Below are positions 1 through 11,433 of a DNA stretch of 64,000 nt, in pieces. Origin of the DNA: Silene latifolia (Eukaryota > Streptophyta > Magnoliopsida > Caryophyllales > Caryophyllaceae). The notes beneath the pieces are model-generated. The model saw only the letters and a list, made by a program, of their open reading frames with translations. It made no database searches and was not told the DNA's origin. The stretch lies in assembly GCF_048544455.1 (NCBI RefSeq), contig NC_133537.1, positions 313,120,238-313,184,237 on the forward strand, given 5' to 3'. Position numbers and translations under genes: made by a program. The number at the start of each line of letters is the position of its first letter. The stretch's first letter is position 1.

Positions 1-1452
1 GCGAGAGGTCTGTCGACGAAGCTCCTTCCCTTTCTTTCGACCGAGTTCCCTAGGGCGCCGGGACCGGGTCATCTGCTGGTTTTGCGGTCCTCATCCGCTT
101 CATGAGGGCCATGGTTCGTCCGGAGCTGATGGAGAAATGGACTTCTCCAGGTGCTGTCGGGCCTGGACTACTGTTGGAGGTATGAACCTTCTTTTAGACC
201 AAAGTAAATTCCTTTCTTTATCAAATCACGAAAGATTGTCATTGATTATTCTGCTTTACAGACGTGGGTGTACTCCTACTTCCCGAGTCTCGCGCCCAAG
301 AGGACGGAGCCGCTAGAGAGGGCCTATCCTGTGGTGAGGGATTGGGTGATGTGCCAGACGAAGAGCAAGCGTTCTTCTCACAACGTCTACCGGCGGGACG
401 TGAACGCCCTTCAGCTGAGCAGCGTGAGTATCCCATTCGTATTCACTTATACTTCTTATACTTTGCCTTTACTTGATCATAGGAATGATCTTTGCCTTAT
501 CTTGTCATAGTGGGTGCCCAGACCTTGGGCGGAGTATGCTGGAGCGCCTCCTTTTGTCGCTGAGGTCCTTCGACCTAGGAGCCCGAGTCGACTGCTGTTG
601 AGGACGTCGATGGGTTCTGTGTGGTACTTGGGCGAGCGTTTGGCTCGTCAGTGCTCTCGGGATGCGTTGACGGTTCCGTCGATCCTCCCAGACGATGTTT
701 AGGAGCCTTCGAGGCCGAGAGGAGGCGGACTTGGGGGTGCCGGTGGCGACGACCTTCTTCTCCCGGCGAGGACTACTCGGCGTTCCTTTACGGGAGGTTG
801 GCGTCGGCGGTAGTGGTGAGTATCTTTTACTTTTTCTTGATTTGATTTTGAGAATTATGACGAAAGATCATCGATTGGTGAGAGCTATTTGTCTTTGCGG
901 GAGGTCGAGGGCGGGCATCGAGCCCCGGTGTACCCCGAGACCCTCGAGTACACTGACGCGACCGGGAGGACGACGATCTCCGAGCTGCGTGACTTTGACG
1001 TAGCTGTGACGGATGCTGGCCTAGACGACTGGCAGCATCTGATTCGGAGGGTGAGCCTCTAACTTGTATAACTTTCGTGTAGGAACACGTTTGATTGAGC
1101 TTGTTCAATTTGCTGAGAATTTCCTTTTGAAAATGCAGGTTGCGCCGTCCCGGTTCGTGGCACTATGGACGGTGGCCTACCGGCTGCGAGCTACTGTCAT
1201 CGAGGCACTCGTCGGTGGTCGAGGTCGTCAGGTATGAACCTTATTTGATTTGATTTTTGATTTCCAATTTTGCTTGCATCGATTGACATGAGCCAATTTA
1301 TTGTTTGTTTCTGTGGTGACCGCGAGCTGGAGCGAGAGTTGACCCAGTCTCGGGAGGAGACAGCTCGCGTGTTGAGGGAGCTCGAGGTTCGGGATGCCGA
1401 GATCGCTGCTCTTGTGGCGAGAGTTGCCGAGTTGGAGGGCGCCCAGCAGTAG
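1..1452 (+). pseudogene. Plant mobile domain (PMD) gene fragment, antisense accessory gene of a Retand-like retroelement
   Basis: A multi-exon gene enters from the left edge. Readable exons are about 262-423 (TWVYSYFPSLAP, a PMD-type W-Y-FP motif), 511-702 (WVPRPWAEY and later VWYLGERLARQ, also PMD-like), about 911-1050 (DFDVAVTDAGLDDWQHL), about 1139-1230 (RFVALWTVAYRLR) and a coiled-coil last exon about 1321-1452 (LERELTQSREETARV, ending ELEGAQQ and a stop). They are separated by short introns with GT starts and mostly pyrimidine-rich AG ends. In-frame stops, at 53-55 in the first partial exon and 700-702 in the 511-702 exon, and shifted frames in between suggest decay. PMD proteins are related to MAIN/MAIL1 and recur inside plant Ty3 elements and MULEs. 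The gene lies upstream of, and parallel to, the DUF7745-like gene and opposite to gag-pol. The family call is fairly sure; the exact exon ends and functionality are not. Confidence 0.6.
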
Positions 1453-2253
1453 TTTTGTGTAGTTTTGTAGACTTGTACATTTGGACATCTGATTTTGAAC
1501 ATTTTTGGACTTTGTTTGGGGCGCAAGCCCCCAGTTTGCTTGTACATTTGCTCTGTTTGGTGTATATACGACGGCCTGAGTGCCTTTCTTTCTTTGGGTT
1601 GTGTTGCTTGTATCTCGCGGGTTAGTTCTTGAACAGGTTTGGTAGACAACGGTTTTGCGCCGTCATCTCGCCGAAATTTACATAGAAATCATGCAAAACA
1701 TACATTTATATATACATATGGCCTTAATTAGCGCAAAATGAGACTCAAAAGAACACAAAAATGCAAAAATTTTTGCCGGAAATGACCGGACGGTAGGGAG
1801 GGTTACCCCCTAAAAAAAGAAAAAAGATAAATCTATAAGTTAGAAAATGTAGAAATGAAATGCTGAAATTCGTTAAAAACGAAAACAAAAGAAAATTATT
1901 TCCCAAAAAGAAAATGAAAGTTATTTCCTAAAAAAAAAAAGAAAATGAGAATTATTTCCTAAAAAGGAAAGGAATTAAGTGTGGTGAAATGGCGAAGGTG
2001 TCGACGTCGTCTCGAAATGCGTGCCCGCGAATTTAGGAAACCTGAAACATGGTAATCTTCTCGTATTTACCAAAATAAAACCCCGCAGGAATAGGAAATC
2101 ATGCGTTATAGAATTAGGAAAGATCCAACGCGGAAATCACGAAGTGAGGCGGGGAAGAGGCGCACTTGAGTGCGTCCCTTTGAAGAGGCGCAGCAGTGTT
2201 GCGCCTATTCCCAAGCCGGTCCGTTCGGCGGATTTTTGGAAACAAAGAATTAG
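1453..2253. other. Non-coding spacer between the PMD and DUF7745-like genes
   Basis: No convincing coding sequence. It holds the 3' flank of the PMD gene, A-rich stretches (about 1800-1970) and, at about 2153-2212, one copy of the GAGGCGCAGCAG hairpin dimer that also recurs in the Retand LTRs. It then runs into the TATA box of the DUF7745-like gene. Confidence 0.6.
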
Positions 2254-2261
2254 TATAAATA
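2254..2261 (+). promoter_or_regulatory. TATA box of the antisense DUF7745-like gene
   Basis: TATAAATA occurs about 100 bases upstream of the ATG at 2362, a normal spacing for a plant promoter and 5' UTR. This suggests the antisense gene has, or had, its own promoter independent of the LTR. Confidence 0.5.
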
Positions 2262-2361
2262 GAAGCGTCGACGGAGCTTTAATTCACATAAATCTTCCGT
2301 CTCTTCTTCGTCTATTCACATAAAACTCCCAAAATAAATCTTCAAAAGAAAATTTTTCATT

Positions 2362-3003
2362 ATGAATACTTTGGAGATCCGCTTGAAGGAATGGACCAAT
2401 GAGTTTTCAAATATGGAGAAGCATGACATGGGTGCTTATAACCTTGGGTCTTTATTGAGTTTGAAACTCATTAAGGTTGTAAAACCGTTCTTGGATGCTT
2501 GCCTTGACTATTGGGACCCGAATTATCATGTTTTCGCGTTCCCAGGAGATGACATTTGCCCATTTCTGAAGAAGAAATTGTCGCTATTGGTGGGTGGGAC
2601 CCCGAACATTTACCTGCCATTCCTTCCACTTCACAAGGGTATAAGAGCAAATTCAGAGACTTGCTTGGACTGACCAGACTTGAGGTGGATCGTCTAGTTA
2701 CCCCGAAAGGCGTGAGAATGTTGGACTTTGTGGACCGATTCATCAACAGGGCCGACCCTACTGTTTCTCATGTTGCTAGGAGGAGGGCATTTGGCTTTTG
2801 TTTGTTGCATGTGTATGTCTTCCAAGGGCATGTTGATGAAGACTTGAGAGGTGATCCCCGTCTTTTGGGCCTTATTGAGCAAATGGAGCGCAGAGAGCCC
2901 ACTTGCTTATGCTTAGGAGAGATTATTTTGGGCTTGGATAATAGGAAATCCAACCGCGATCTGCCGTTCTTGGGGAGTCCGTCATTACGTGAGGTAAAGA
3001 CAC

Positions 3004-3100
<97 letters not shown>

Positions 3101-3898
3101 ATGTCTAATACCTGCTTTTGGTAGGTTTGGCTTATGGAACGGCTCCGATTGATCGAGCCCCCAGTTCATGCACTTTCCTATCATTCCCGTTCGATTGCGA
3201 TAAGGACGCGGTTGTACATGGTGGACTTCACTCGGGTCTGTGATTATTGGAAGAATAAGCTGAAGAGTGATGATGGCCCGTTGATCAGGTGGGTCGTACC
3301 GTGGTGGCATCTCAAGTCTGTCACTGGAGTGTCTTCTTTGGATCCCACTAGGTCCGTGCGCATTCCTGGATTGGAGTTTATGGTATGCATCTTCCCGGAA
3401 AGATTGATGAGGCAAGTTGGGTTGAAGCAGACGATCCCGAGGCTTGACACCGTCCCCATGATCGCTATGGCGCTTACTACCGAGAGCCGAAGGGAGTGGG
3501 CTATTAAATGGGCCCAAAGAAACATGTGGTTCTTGAACTTCTCCGCCAATGCTTTGTGGGTGTCGGATTCTTATCTGAGGTGGAGAAAGGCTGCAACTCC
3601 GGAAGAGCGCGAGAGACTGAGGAGACGCGAGCCTGTTGACTACAAGGTGCGCGAGGGAGAGAAAGAGAAGGAGAAGCATCCGAGGAGGGAGAAGAAGAAG
3701 CCGGGTTTTGGTCATTCATCCTTGAAGAAATCAAAGACTACTCTGTCGCGAGAGATGGTGATTGGCAAGAATGGAAGAGTCAGGCCTCGAGAAAGACCGT
3801 TGGTGATTAGGTCTGAAGTGGTGCAAGAGCGCCCAGCTCGAGGTCGTGACAAGAAATATGACAAGAATGACAAGGGCAAAGGGAAGATGGAGGAGTAG
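2362..3898 (+). pseudogene. DUF7745-like retrotransposon accessory protein, two exons, one frameshift
   Basis: Exon 1 (2362-2993) starts MNTLEIRLKEW and contains DACLDYWDPNYHVFAF, the N-terminal pattern of the 'putative plant transposon protein' or DUF7745 family. The frame changes near 2555-2565, where 'DICPF' in one frame continues as 'ISEEEIVAIGGWDPEHLP' in another, consistent with a small indel. The intron (2994-3124; GT...TAG) contains a 94-base T run. Exon 2 (3125-3898) continues VWLMERLRLIEPP and contains a conserved W-W-H segment (RWVVPWWHL). It ends in a Lys/Arg/Glu-rich, probably disordered tail (KGKGKMEE). The gene is antisense to, and converges with, the pol region ending at 4442. 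The function of the family is unknown. Apart from the frameshift and the T run it looks well preserved. Confidence 0.65.
3006..3099 (+). repeat. Poly(T) homopolymer of 94 bases
   Basis: An uninterrupted T run lies inside the intron of the DUF7745-like gene, ending about 20 bases before the TAG acceptor, so it sits in the polypyrimidine-tract position. Its length is near the limit of reliable sequencing. It may be an expanded tract or a remnant of a poly(A)-tailed insertion. Confidence 0.9.
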
Positions 3899-4441
3899 CC
3901 CGAGTCTTTATTTATTATTACTTGGTTATTATTATTGTTGTTGTAATAAAAGGTGGGGTTTTTAGAATCCTAGCCTATTCTATTTTTATTATGTAACGTA
4001 CTATTATTATTTTGGAAACGAATGAAATAAAAGGTTAAATGGTTATGAAACCGTTGGGATTTTCTACTTATTATTCTTGTCGAATTTCAAATGCAATGCA
4101 AATGTCCTTCTATTTACATTTTAGATATAATGGGTTGAATCCTGTGAAGGATTGCCTACGTATTCACTTGAAAAGCGAAATCAAACCCTTGCGCGTAGTT
4201 CAAGTAAATGTAAAAGAATAATTGTTCGAAGCGAGAGCTTGTGATGAACATAGAAAATAAGCATGAGCTTTTGCTTACTCTGGAGGTGCGAATTTAGTTT
4301 ATTTGATGATATGAGCATGACAAACTTGTCAAAATGCAAGAGCACAGTGACATCAGCTTATTTCAGCTGGGCCAGGGGCCGTTTATTTAGTGCCACAAGA
4401 GCGACACATGGGTTTACGTGAGGCGCGTGTTTGGTCCTATT
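3899..4441. other. Convergent intergenic region between antisense accessory gene and pol
   Basis: Non-coding. It contains AATAAA-like signals (about 3945 and 4023) for the plus-strand gene and the 3' flank of the minus-strand integrase. Confidence 0.5.
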
Positions 4442-7400
4442 CTAGGCATAGTACCGTTTCAGTTGGTCAAGGTTTGTGGGGTTTGAAAACTCATTCCCAT
4501 CTAGGTCTGTAATTCTAACCGCACCTCCTGGAAGTACGGATTTGACTAGAAATGGTCCGGCCCAATTAGGTATGAATTTTCCCCTTGGGTCAACAGGTAA
4601 AAGAGCCCTAACCGATTTGAGTACTAAGTCTCCTTCTTTGATGTTTCTTGGCCTAACCCTTTTGTTGAAAGCTCGTTTGATACGTGCTTGATATGTTTGG
4701 ACATTATGTAAGGCACGTAGCCTACGCTCATCCAGGAGGATGAGTTCTTCATATCTATCCCTCTTCCAATCGGACTCCGGGATTTGACTTTCTAGTAGAA
4801 TACGCAAGGATGGTATTTCTAGCTCGACTGGTTGTACGGCTTCCATGCCGTAGGTCAAATAGAAAGGAGTAGCCCAGTGGGCGCCCCGACGGATGTACGG
4901 TATCCCCATAAGGCAAAGGGTATTTTGCTTGGCCAATCTCTGTAGTTGTCGATCATTTTCTTGAGAATTGTGACAACATTCTTGTTTGCCGCCTCTACCG
5001 CGCCGTTAGTCTGTGGTCTATAGGGCGAAGAGTGGTGATGCTTAATCTTGTATTTGGCTAGCAATTGCTCGGTTTCAGCTTGGAAGTGTGACCCATTATC
5101 GCTAATGATCTCATGTGGGCAACCATATCGACAGATGATGTTGTTTTGTATGAACTTTGCTACATTTTTAGCCGTAAGACCAGTGTAGGAAGCCGCTTCT
5201 ACCCATTTGGTAAAATAGTCAATTGCCACTAGAATGAAACAGTGACCTCATGTTCCGGCTGGGGTTATCTTTCCGATTATGTCAATTCCCCATGCGGAAA
5301 ATGGCCAAGGAGATGTCATTGTGTAGAGCAGTGAAGGAGGGACATGTTGTACATTCCCGAAGATTTGACAATTGTGGCAATGTCTTACGTATTTGATGCA
5401 ATCGGATTCCATTGTGGTCCAATAATATCCCAGACGTGTGATTTTCTTTGCCATCATAGGCCCACTCATGTGAGGACCGCATTCTCCGTCGTGGACTTCT
5501 TCCATCACCTTTCGTGCCTGTGAATGATCAAGGAAACGTAGGACTACACCAAGAGGTGTTCTTTTGTATAATTCTCCTTGCATCAGAATGTATTGGGAAG
5601 CTAATAGGTGTATAGCACGTTGTCCCCTCTTGTCCATATCCGGTGGATAGGTACCATTAAGCTTAAAATTCAGGATTGCTTGGAACCAGGGCTCTTGTGT
5701 GATTTCCTCTTCATCGGTGATTTGGTGGACATAAGCCGGCTCTGACCGTCGTTCGATGCACAAAGGCATTTCCATCATGTGATCTGGAATATTTATCAAA
5801 GATGCAAGTTTCGCAAGAGCGTCTGCAAATTGATTTTCCTCCCGAGGTAGGTGTAGGTATGTTACGTGATCAAAGAATTGAGCGACTTGGTCTATCCTAG
5901 CCTGATAGGGTGCGAGGCTTTCACTTCGGATTTTCCAAGATCCTGTAACTTGGTTGATGATCAGTGATGAATCAACCACGGTGACTACTTCTTGCATAGT
6001 GGCATTTTGAGAGAAGATCAATGGTACACGTTCTTTGGGTGTTGCGTTGGGATTGCGTAAGGTTGTTACCATGCTTTCTAGTTCCCAAACTTGTCTATCT
6101 ACACTCCTTGCCCATGTGATGAAGTCGGAAATGGTAGGGGAGATAGTAGAGTAGAGCCCTTCTTTCTCAATTGCATGAATTTCATTTTCGGTGGGAGAAA
6201 TGAGGTGTGAGTAATCTAAGGTAGATTCATCACTTGTAATCACTAGAACTCCAAGAGGATTCTGAGTGTTGTTGGGTTTACCTCCTGGTGGTATTGGGAG
6301 TCGACCGTCTTCAATCATATCTTGAAGCACCTGTTTCAACTTGTAGCATTTTTCTGTGTCGTGCCCTTTGCCCCTATGGTATTCACAGTATGAATTTTCA
6401 TCCCAAAACTTGGACTTCCTTTCGGGTTCGGGAGTAGGTCCAATGGGTTGGAGTTTACCTTGCTTCATTAGCCTTTTTAGAGCGTTGGAGTAAGTATCCC
6501 CAAGGTTTGTGAATTTCCTTGGTGGGGTAGTTTTCTTAGATGGCTCGAGAAGGTTAACCTCATCGGTCTTACTAGAAGAGCCGTATAAACGACTTGTGGA
6601 CCCTTGATATCCTCGACCTACCGTTTTGGACAAGAGTCCTTTACGGATGTCATCTTCAATTCGTGTCCCTAATACGGTTAAGTCCTTGAAAGTCTTGATG
6701 TTTTGATATCTCAAATGATTGGCATAGATGGGTTTGAGATTATCCACAAACTTTTCCACAAGAGTAGCCTCATCCGGACGCTCAACTAGTTGAGTGCTAG
6801 TCTTCCTCCACCTACTTGGGAAGTCGGTGAATCCTTCTTTGTCATTTTGGGTAAGAACCTCTAGAGTACGCATGTTGACTTGGATCTCGGCATTATCCGC
6901 ATATTGTTTAGAGAACTCGATTGCGGCGTCCTCCCAAGTAGCGACCTTCTTGTGATCTAAAGTGTAGAACCATTGCTTCGGGATGGTGTCAAGAGATGAA
7001 GGAAAGATCCTTAAGAACATCTCGGGTTTGATGCCTTTGATAGACATGTAATCCTTGAAGGCACGGATGTGGTTTAACGGGTTCTCGTGTCCCTTGAACT
7101 TAGGGATATCCGTCATGTTAAAGTTAGTTGGCAATTTGGAATTGACGGCTTCATACTTGCGATTGTTCTCCCTATAAATGTCATCCCCCTTAAGGTACAT
7201 CAATTTGTCCTCTAGGTATTGGAGTCTTTTCTCAGCTGCAGTCATCCCCATGAAAGGATTCTCATCCCTAGATTCATCATCGGAGTTACGTAGTACTTCA
7301 CTCTCAAGAGGAGGCAACCTTCCCTCTACGGCGTAGATACGGCCTTCGATGAGTTCAAGGCGGTCATAGGTTTGTTCTTGAGTAGATTGCATTTGGGCTA

Positions 7401-7470
7401 GCGCGGCCAGGATTCGATCATTACTATTCTGGAGTTGGTGGAAGTTTGTTTCATCACTTGATCCGGGCAT
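4442..7470 (-). pseudogene. gag-pol: Tat/Retand gag-pol with protease and reverse transcriptase missing
   Basis: The reading starts at MPGSSDETNF (7470). The gag part includes TDIPKFKGHENPLNHIRAFK, WFYTLDHKK and a CEYHRGKGHDTEKC zinc-binding segment. After 'SHLISPTENEIHAIEKEG' the ORF passes directly into the C-terminal half of RNase H (HLPREENQFADALAKLASL) and then integrase. The integrase has an HHCC zinc region ending HCHNCQIFG, core WGIDIIGKI, and DYFTKWVEA...ISDNGSHF...NGAVEAANK, giving the D-D-E set. Its C-terminal part is EGDLVLKSV...WAGPFLVKSV...LKRYYA. Protease and the whole polymerase are absent, an in-frame internal deletion. A TGA interrupts the frame at about 5245, between PAGT and GHCF, and a frameshift lies near 4880. 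The element cannot move autonomously. The RNase H-integrase style places it in the Tat clade of Ty3 elements. Confidence 0.85.
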
Positions 7471-8265
7471 CTTGGAAACTGGATAAGAGATCGGCGACGA
7501 ATCAAAACACGATCGACCATTCTATCACACTTGCTAAAAGAGGAAAAGTTTCGACTCGTGAAGTGGGTGTGTGCCACTTGTGTTGAGTGAGTTTTGAAGA
7601 AAGACAAGGTCTTTGAAAATGTGTGTCCTAGTCAACTGTAGTGTAGTTGTAGGAGTGGACTCGAAGTGAGGTTTTGAAATGGGCTTGTGGCCCGAATTTT
7701 GACACGACAAACGGACAGAGTTTTGACCGGATTTTGCGCTAATTGGAAGCCCTATTTCGAAATTTTTGTTTGAAAAAGGGTTTTGATTTTTGAAAATTCG
7801 TCATGGTTTTGTTTAGAAATGGTGATCACGTAAGGTTTACACATTTATACAAGCATTATAACGGGATGCTGAGTGCATTTAGAAGGGTTTTGGTTTAAAG
7901 GGTGGGTTGCCATACCGAACCATCAAACCCGAAGTCTGTGGAGAGGCTCGTGCCAAACAAGAGTAAGGCCGATTCCTAGTCCATTTCCTCAAGTAGTGAA
8001 GGCCCTTGATACAAACAGGAGTAAGCATTATGGTATGGATGACGTCAATCGCTATCCATCCTTAGGCCCAAATAAGAATTAGGACCGTTTAGACATGATG
8101 ATTGGTCGAATGGGTTGGGTTGGGCCTAGGAAGGCCGAATTAAACGGTCTAGGAAGACCGAGTTATGAAAACCGACAATTGTCTTGTACAAACTATTCCC
8201 TAACCTTGTTCAAGTTTCACCCTTGGCTACACGTAAGTGTATTATCCCCAGCGGAGTCGTCAAAC
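7471..8265 (-). other. Retand-like 5' leader with primer-binding site
   Basis: Untranslated leader between the 5' LTR and gag on the minus strand. On the minus strand, just after the LTR end, the sequence reads TGACGACTCCGCTGGGGA (plus coordinates about 8245-8263). This matches the 'GGCGACTC..CTGGGGA' type of priming site seen in Tat/Ogre elements. No coding sequence is evident. Confidence 0.6.
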
Positions 8266-10700
8266 TGTGGACAGCGGGCCGCCCACGGGGGCGCTTGGTG
8301 AAAACAAAACAAGCGTTTGCATTTTGTATGGAGTCGCCACCAATTTTTGTGGGAAATTAGAACCGTTCGAATACCTCGTGTCATGTCAAGACACAAAGTA
8401 GAGACATGAACACTAAGCAATCGTTACCCTTAGCATTCTATGTCTAGAATGACTCTCGTAGATGCCAATGAACACGGTGCTCACGGAGATCCTGGAGTAA
8501 GGGGTGAGGTACGTATTAGGAAGCTCTTTTGATCGAACACCTAATCCCGCCCGCCTCGATAGCGGCCTCTACTAATGATTAGGGAAGTTATTCGTACTCG
8601 ATATATCGTCGGCTATATGCATGCAATGCAACATCCAAGTTTTAATCCTAGCATGTGAAGATTTAACTAAGTCGGTTGACAATTAGTTAGCAAACAATTA
8701 ATGTCGAGGTAGGATTTAATGCTCATTTACATGTGAAAAACATACAAATGATAAAAGAAATACAATAAATATAAATTACAATAATGAAAATTACATTAAT
8801 TACAAAGGAATAGGCGATTTATGTCGAAAATACCTTTAAAACGGATAATTTGAGAAAAAGAAATAAAAGAAAGAAAGAAATAAATTAACGAACAGGAATT
8901 AGTGCGATATTACGGGTAATAGTTAGTTAATACGTAAACTAATTAAACTAGGTCAAAGCAAAGACGGAGTTCAGGGACAGAACTCATCCAGGAACAGGCG
9001 CAGCAGAGCTGCGCGTCCTTTGGGAATAGCAAGTGACAGACGCCGCGTCCTGTTCCTTGGCTCGGTCCCGTCGTGAAGCCGTATTTGCAAGCCGTTAATG
9101 TTGATTGGTGATTTAAAGGATCAATTGATGATTTTTACTCGGATGAAAGTGATTAACAGGCTATTTAACGTATGAATGGGTCGTGAAAACAGTAAAACAT
9201 GAATGAGATGGATGCAAACGGATTAATTACATAATGGAATAATGGTAGAAGTGAAAAATATTAACGAGTCCTACGAATTAAATCAATTAACTACGTTAGA
9301 CAAAATGGATTAATGATGAATATGATGAACATGTGAATAAACAGATGAAAATTATATCAAAGACGAATTCCAGAAACTCAATATGAACAAATTGAATCTC
9401 TACAACCCGGAATTGAATTTAATGACGAAAACCCGCAAATATTGGATTACTTGGGATTTAAGTCGGATTTAAATAATAAAAACATATTAATGATGACGAT
9501 TATGATATACATGTGGACTTATTATGATATTAAGACGAAGAATTAACAAGCGAACAAGCAAAAGAAAGATTTCGAACACGAATTACAGAGGACAAACGAA
9601 GAAGAAAGGAAGCAGGAACTGCGGCAGCCTCACGAAGAGGTGCGGCAGAATGCGCTTCTTCGAAGAGGCGCGGCGATTGCTGCGTCCTTTCTCGGACGAT
9701 TATCATCGGAGATCCGTAAAAACAGGTTTTAAGCACGGTTTTAGAAATCGGTTTTAATGGTATTTTCGACGTAAATCTTACAATTGACGATACGAAAAGT
9801 AAATACAATAAATAAAAGAGATTATACACCCTCAGACTTACATGTTGACGAAACGAGAAGAACTAAGATATCGATTAGTGATGCCCGACGCGAATGCAAA
9901 GAGAGTGCCCTCGTAAGAGGAAAACGATTGATTAATTAAGTTGATTAAGTGTAGTTGGTCAAATTGGTCGGTCATGCAACGGAGAGAGGTGGTACCGGAA
10001 AGATCCGAGCTTACGTGGTCGAAAGTTCAAGCACGTAGGCGCCAATAAGTAAGAACAAAGTCTAGAATGCAAAGGGAGAAGAGAAGGGCGGACACTCGCG
10101 TGAGAAATATGAGGAACGAAAGCTCCTATTTATACTAATCACGTGAAGGAATTAGGGTTTCGGAGACTCTTTGGAAGTGAATCTCGGAAAGATATGAAAA
10201 AGATACGAGAAATACGCAGAAAAGGGCCTGGGAAGAGGCGCAGCAGCCACTGCGTCTCTTGGAAGAGGCACAAGACTGCTGCGTCTATTCCTGGAGGTTT
10301 CCTCTCCGTGAAGAAAGATTTCCGCGTTTGAGTTATGGTAGGACGGAAATAATTCGATTTCCTTAATATCTTATACGAATATTACGGGATATTATTTGCC
10401 AAAAGATAAAATTTGTGAAATATGGAATAGAAATATCCGGAACATTCCGAACATTTCGACTCTGGATTTAACGGTTATCGAGAAAATGGAGACGGTTTTA
10501 GGCCCGGACTCCAAATGTACTCTAATTCTTCGCGTAACGACCGTATCGGGACGTAAATGACAACTAAGAGGTCGACATTAATATTTGAGCAATCACTTGA
10601 CGATAATCTTACGAACTGTCACAAATCGTTCCGCGTATCAAACATGCGGCCCAATCATCACCGGGTGTTTGGCGAGGGGTGCAGAAACGAGGTGTCTACA
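8266..10700 (-). mobile_element. Retand-like long terminal repeat (5' LTR), 2.4 kb
   Basis: Read on the minus strand it starts TGTAGACACCTCG (at 10700) and ends CCACA at 8266, next to the priming site. It is homologous along its length to the LTR at 52952-55325. It contains a TATA box on the minus strand (TATAAATA, about 10129-10137) and three hairpin dimers of GAGGCGCAGCAG type (about 8993-9052, 9637-9692, 10230-10290). A segment (about 8420-8600) is also recognisably related to the LTR of the plus-oriented Tat element at 60,130-60,280. It contains no gene; open stretches on the plus strand are incidental. Confidence 0.8.
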
Positions 10701-11107
10701 CATCCGAGGTACTACCTCACACTTAATAAATTTTTGAGTTTTTGTGTATTTTTTTTGAGTTCTATAGAGTTTATAAATTACATTTTAGTTTTATAATGTC
10801 AAAACTCCAATTTTTCTAAGATTATATGTAATTCTTTTGAGTTATAATGTAACTTTTTGAGATTAATGTTTGAGTAAATAAACTAAAAAAACGTTTTAAT
10901 ACAACTTAAATTTTTTAAATTAAAACTCAAAAACTTTATCTTGATACTCAAAAACTATATCATCTGATGTACTACATCATGTATAATCCACTTACTGTTT
11001 GTCAATCCATATTTCATTTCGTTAATATATTCACTTACATATTTGTAAAAATTATAAAATTATACAATTGTCGTACCTGAAATAAGAAACACTAAAACTT
11101 GGGAGCC
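10701..11107. other. AT-rich flank with no recognised gene
   Basis: Host DNA just outside the Retand 5' LTR. It is AT-rich with repeated 'aaaactc/gagtttt' runs. I see nothing coding. Confidence 0.5.
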
Positions 11108-11333
11108 GACGGTCTCTCACTAAGTTATTGAGAGACCAATCTTTCGTACCCTTTTATTTGTATTTCGTGACCCTTTTGTTATTGGTCGTGACATAGTAAT
11201 TTCGTACCTATTTACATAATAAATATACTCATTTTATCGTTAATCATGATTTTTACCTATTTTATTACTTTCAGTACCACTTTTTCTTAAAATCGTACAA
11301 TGGTCTCTCAATAAAGCTTATTAAGAAACCGTC
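11108..11333. mobile_element. MITE with GACGGTCTCTCA terminal inverted repeats
   Basis: The left end (GACGGTCTCTCACTAAG... ...TTGAGAGACCA) and the reverse complement of the right end (GACGGTTTCTTAATAAG... ...TTGAGAGACCA) pair over about 31 bases. There is a smaller nested palindrome around TCTCTCA/TGAGAGA. No coding capacity. A shorter relative lies at 14151-14275. Confidence 0.6.
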
Positions 11334-11433
11334 TCTCATGAGACATACTCAGAAAGAAATTGTCACTTTTTAATAAAAAAAAATTGTCACTGTTTACCAA
11401 AAAAAACACAGAAAAGTCGGTTATACAATAAAA

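Noticed and set aside
2768..3715. A 315-codon minus-strand ORF opposite the DUF7745-like gene
   Set aside because: It contains a poly-lysine stretch from the T94 run and is the complement of a better-supported gene.
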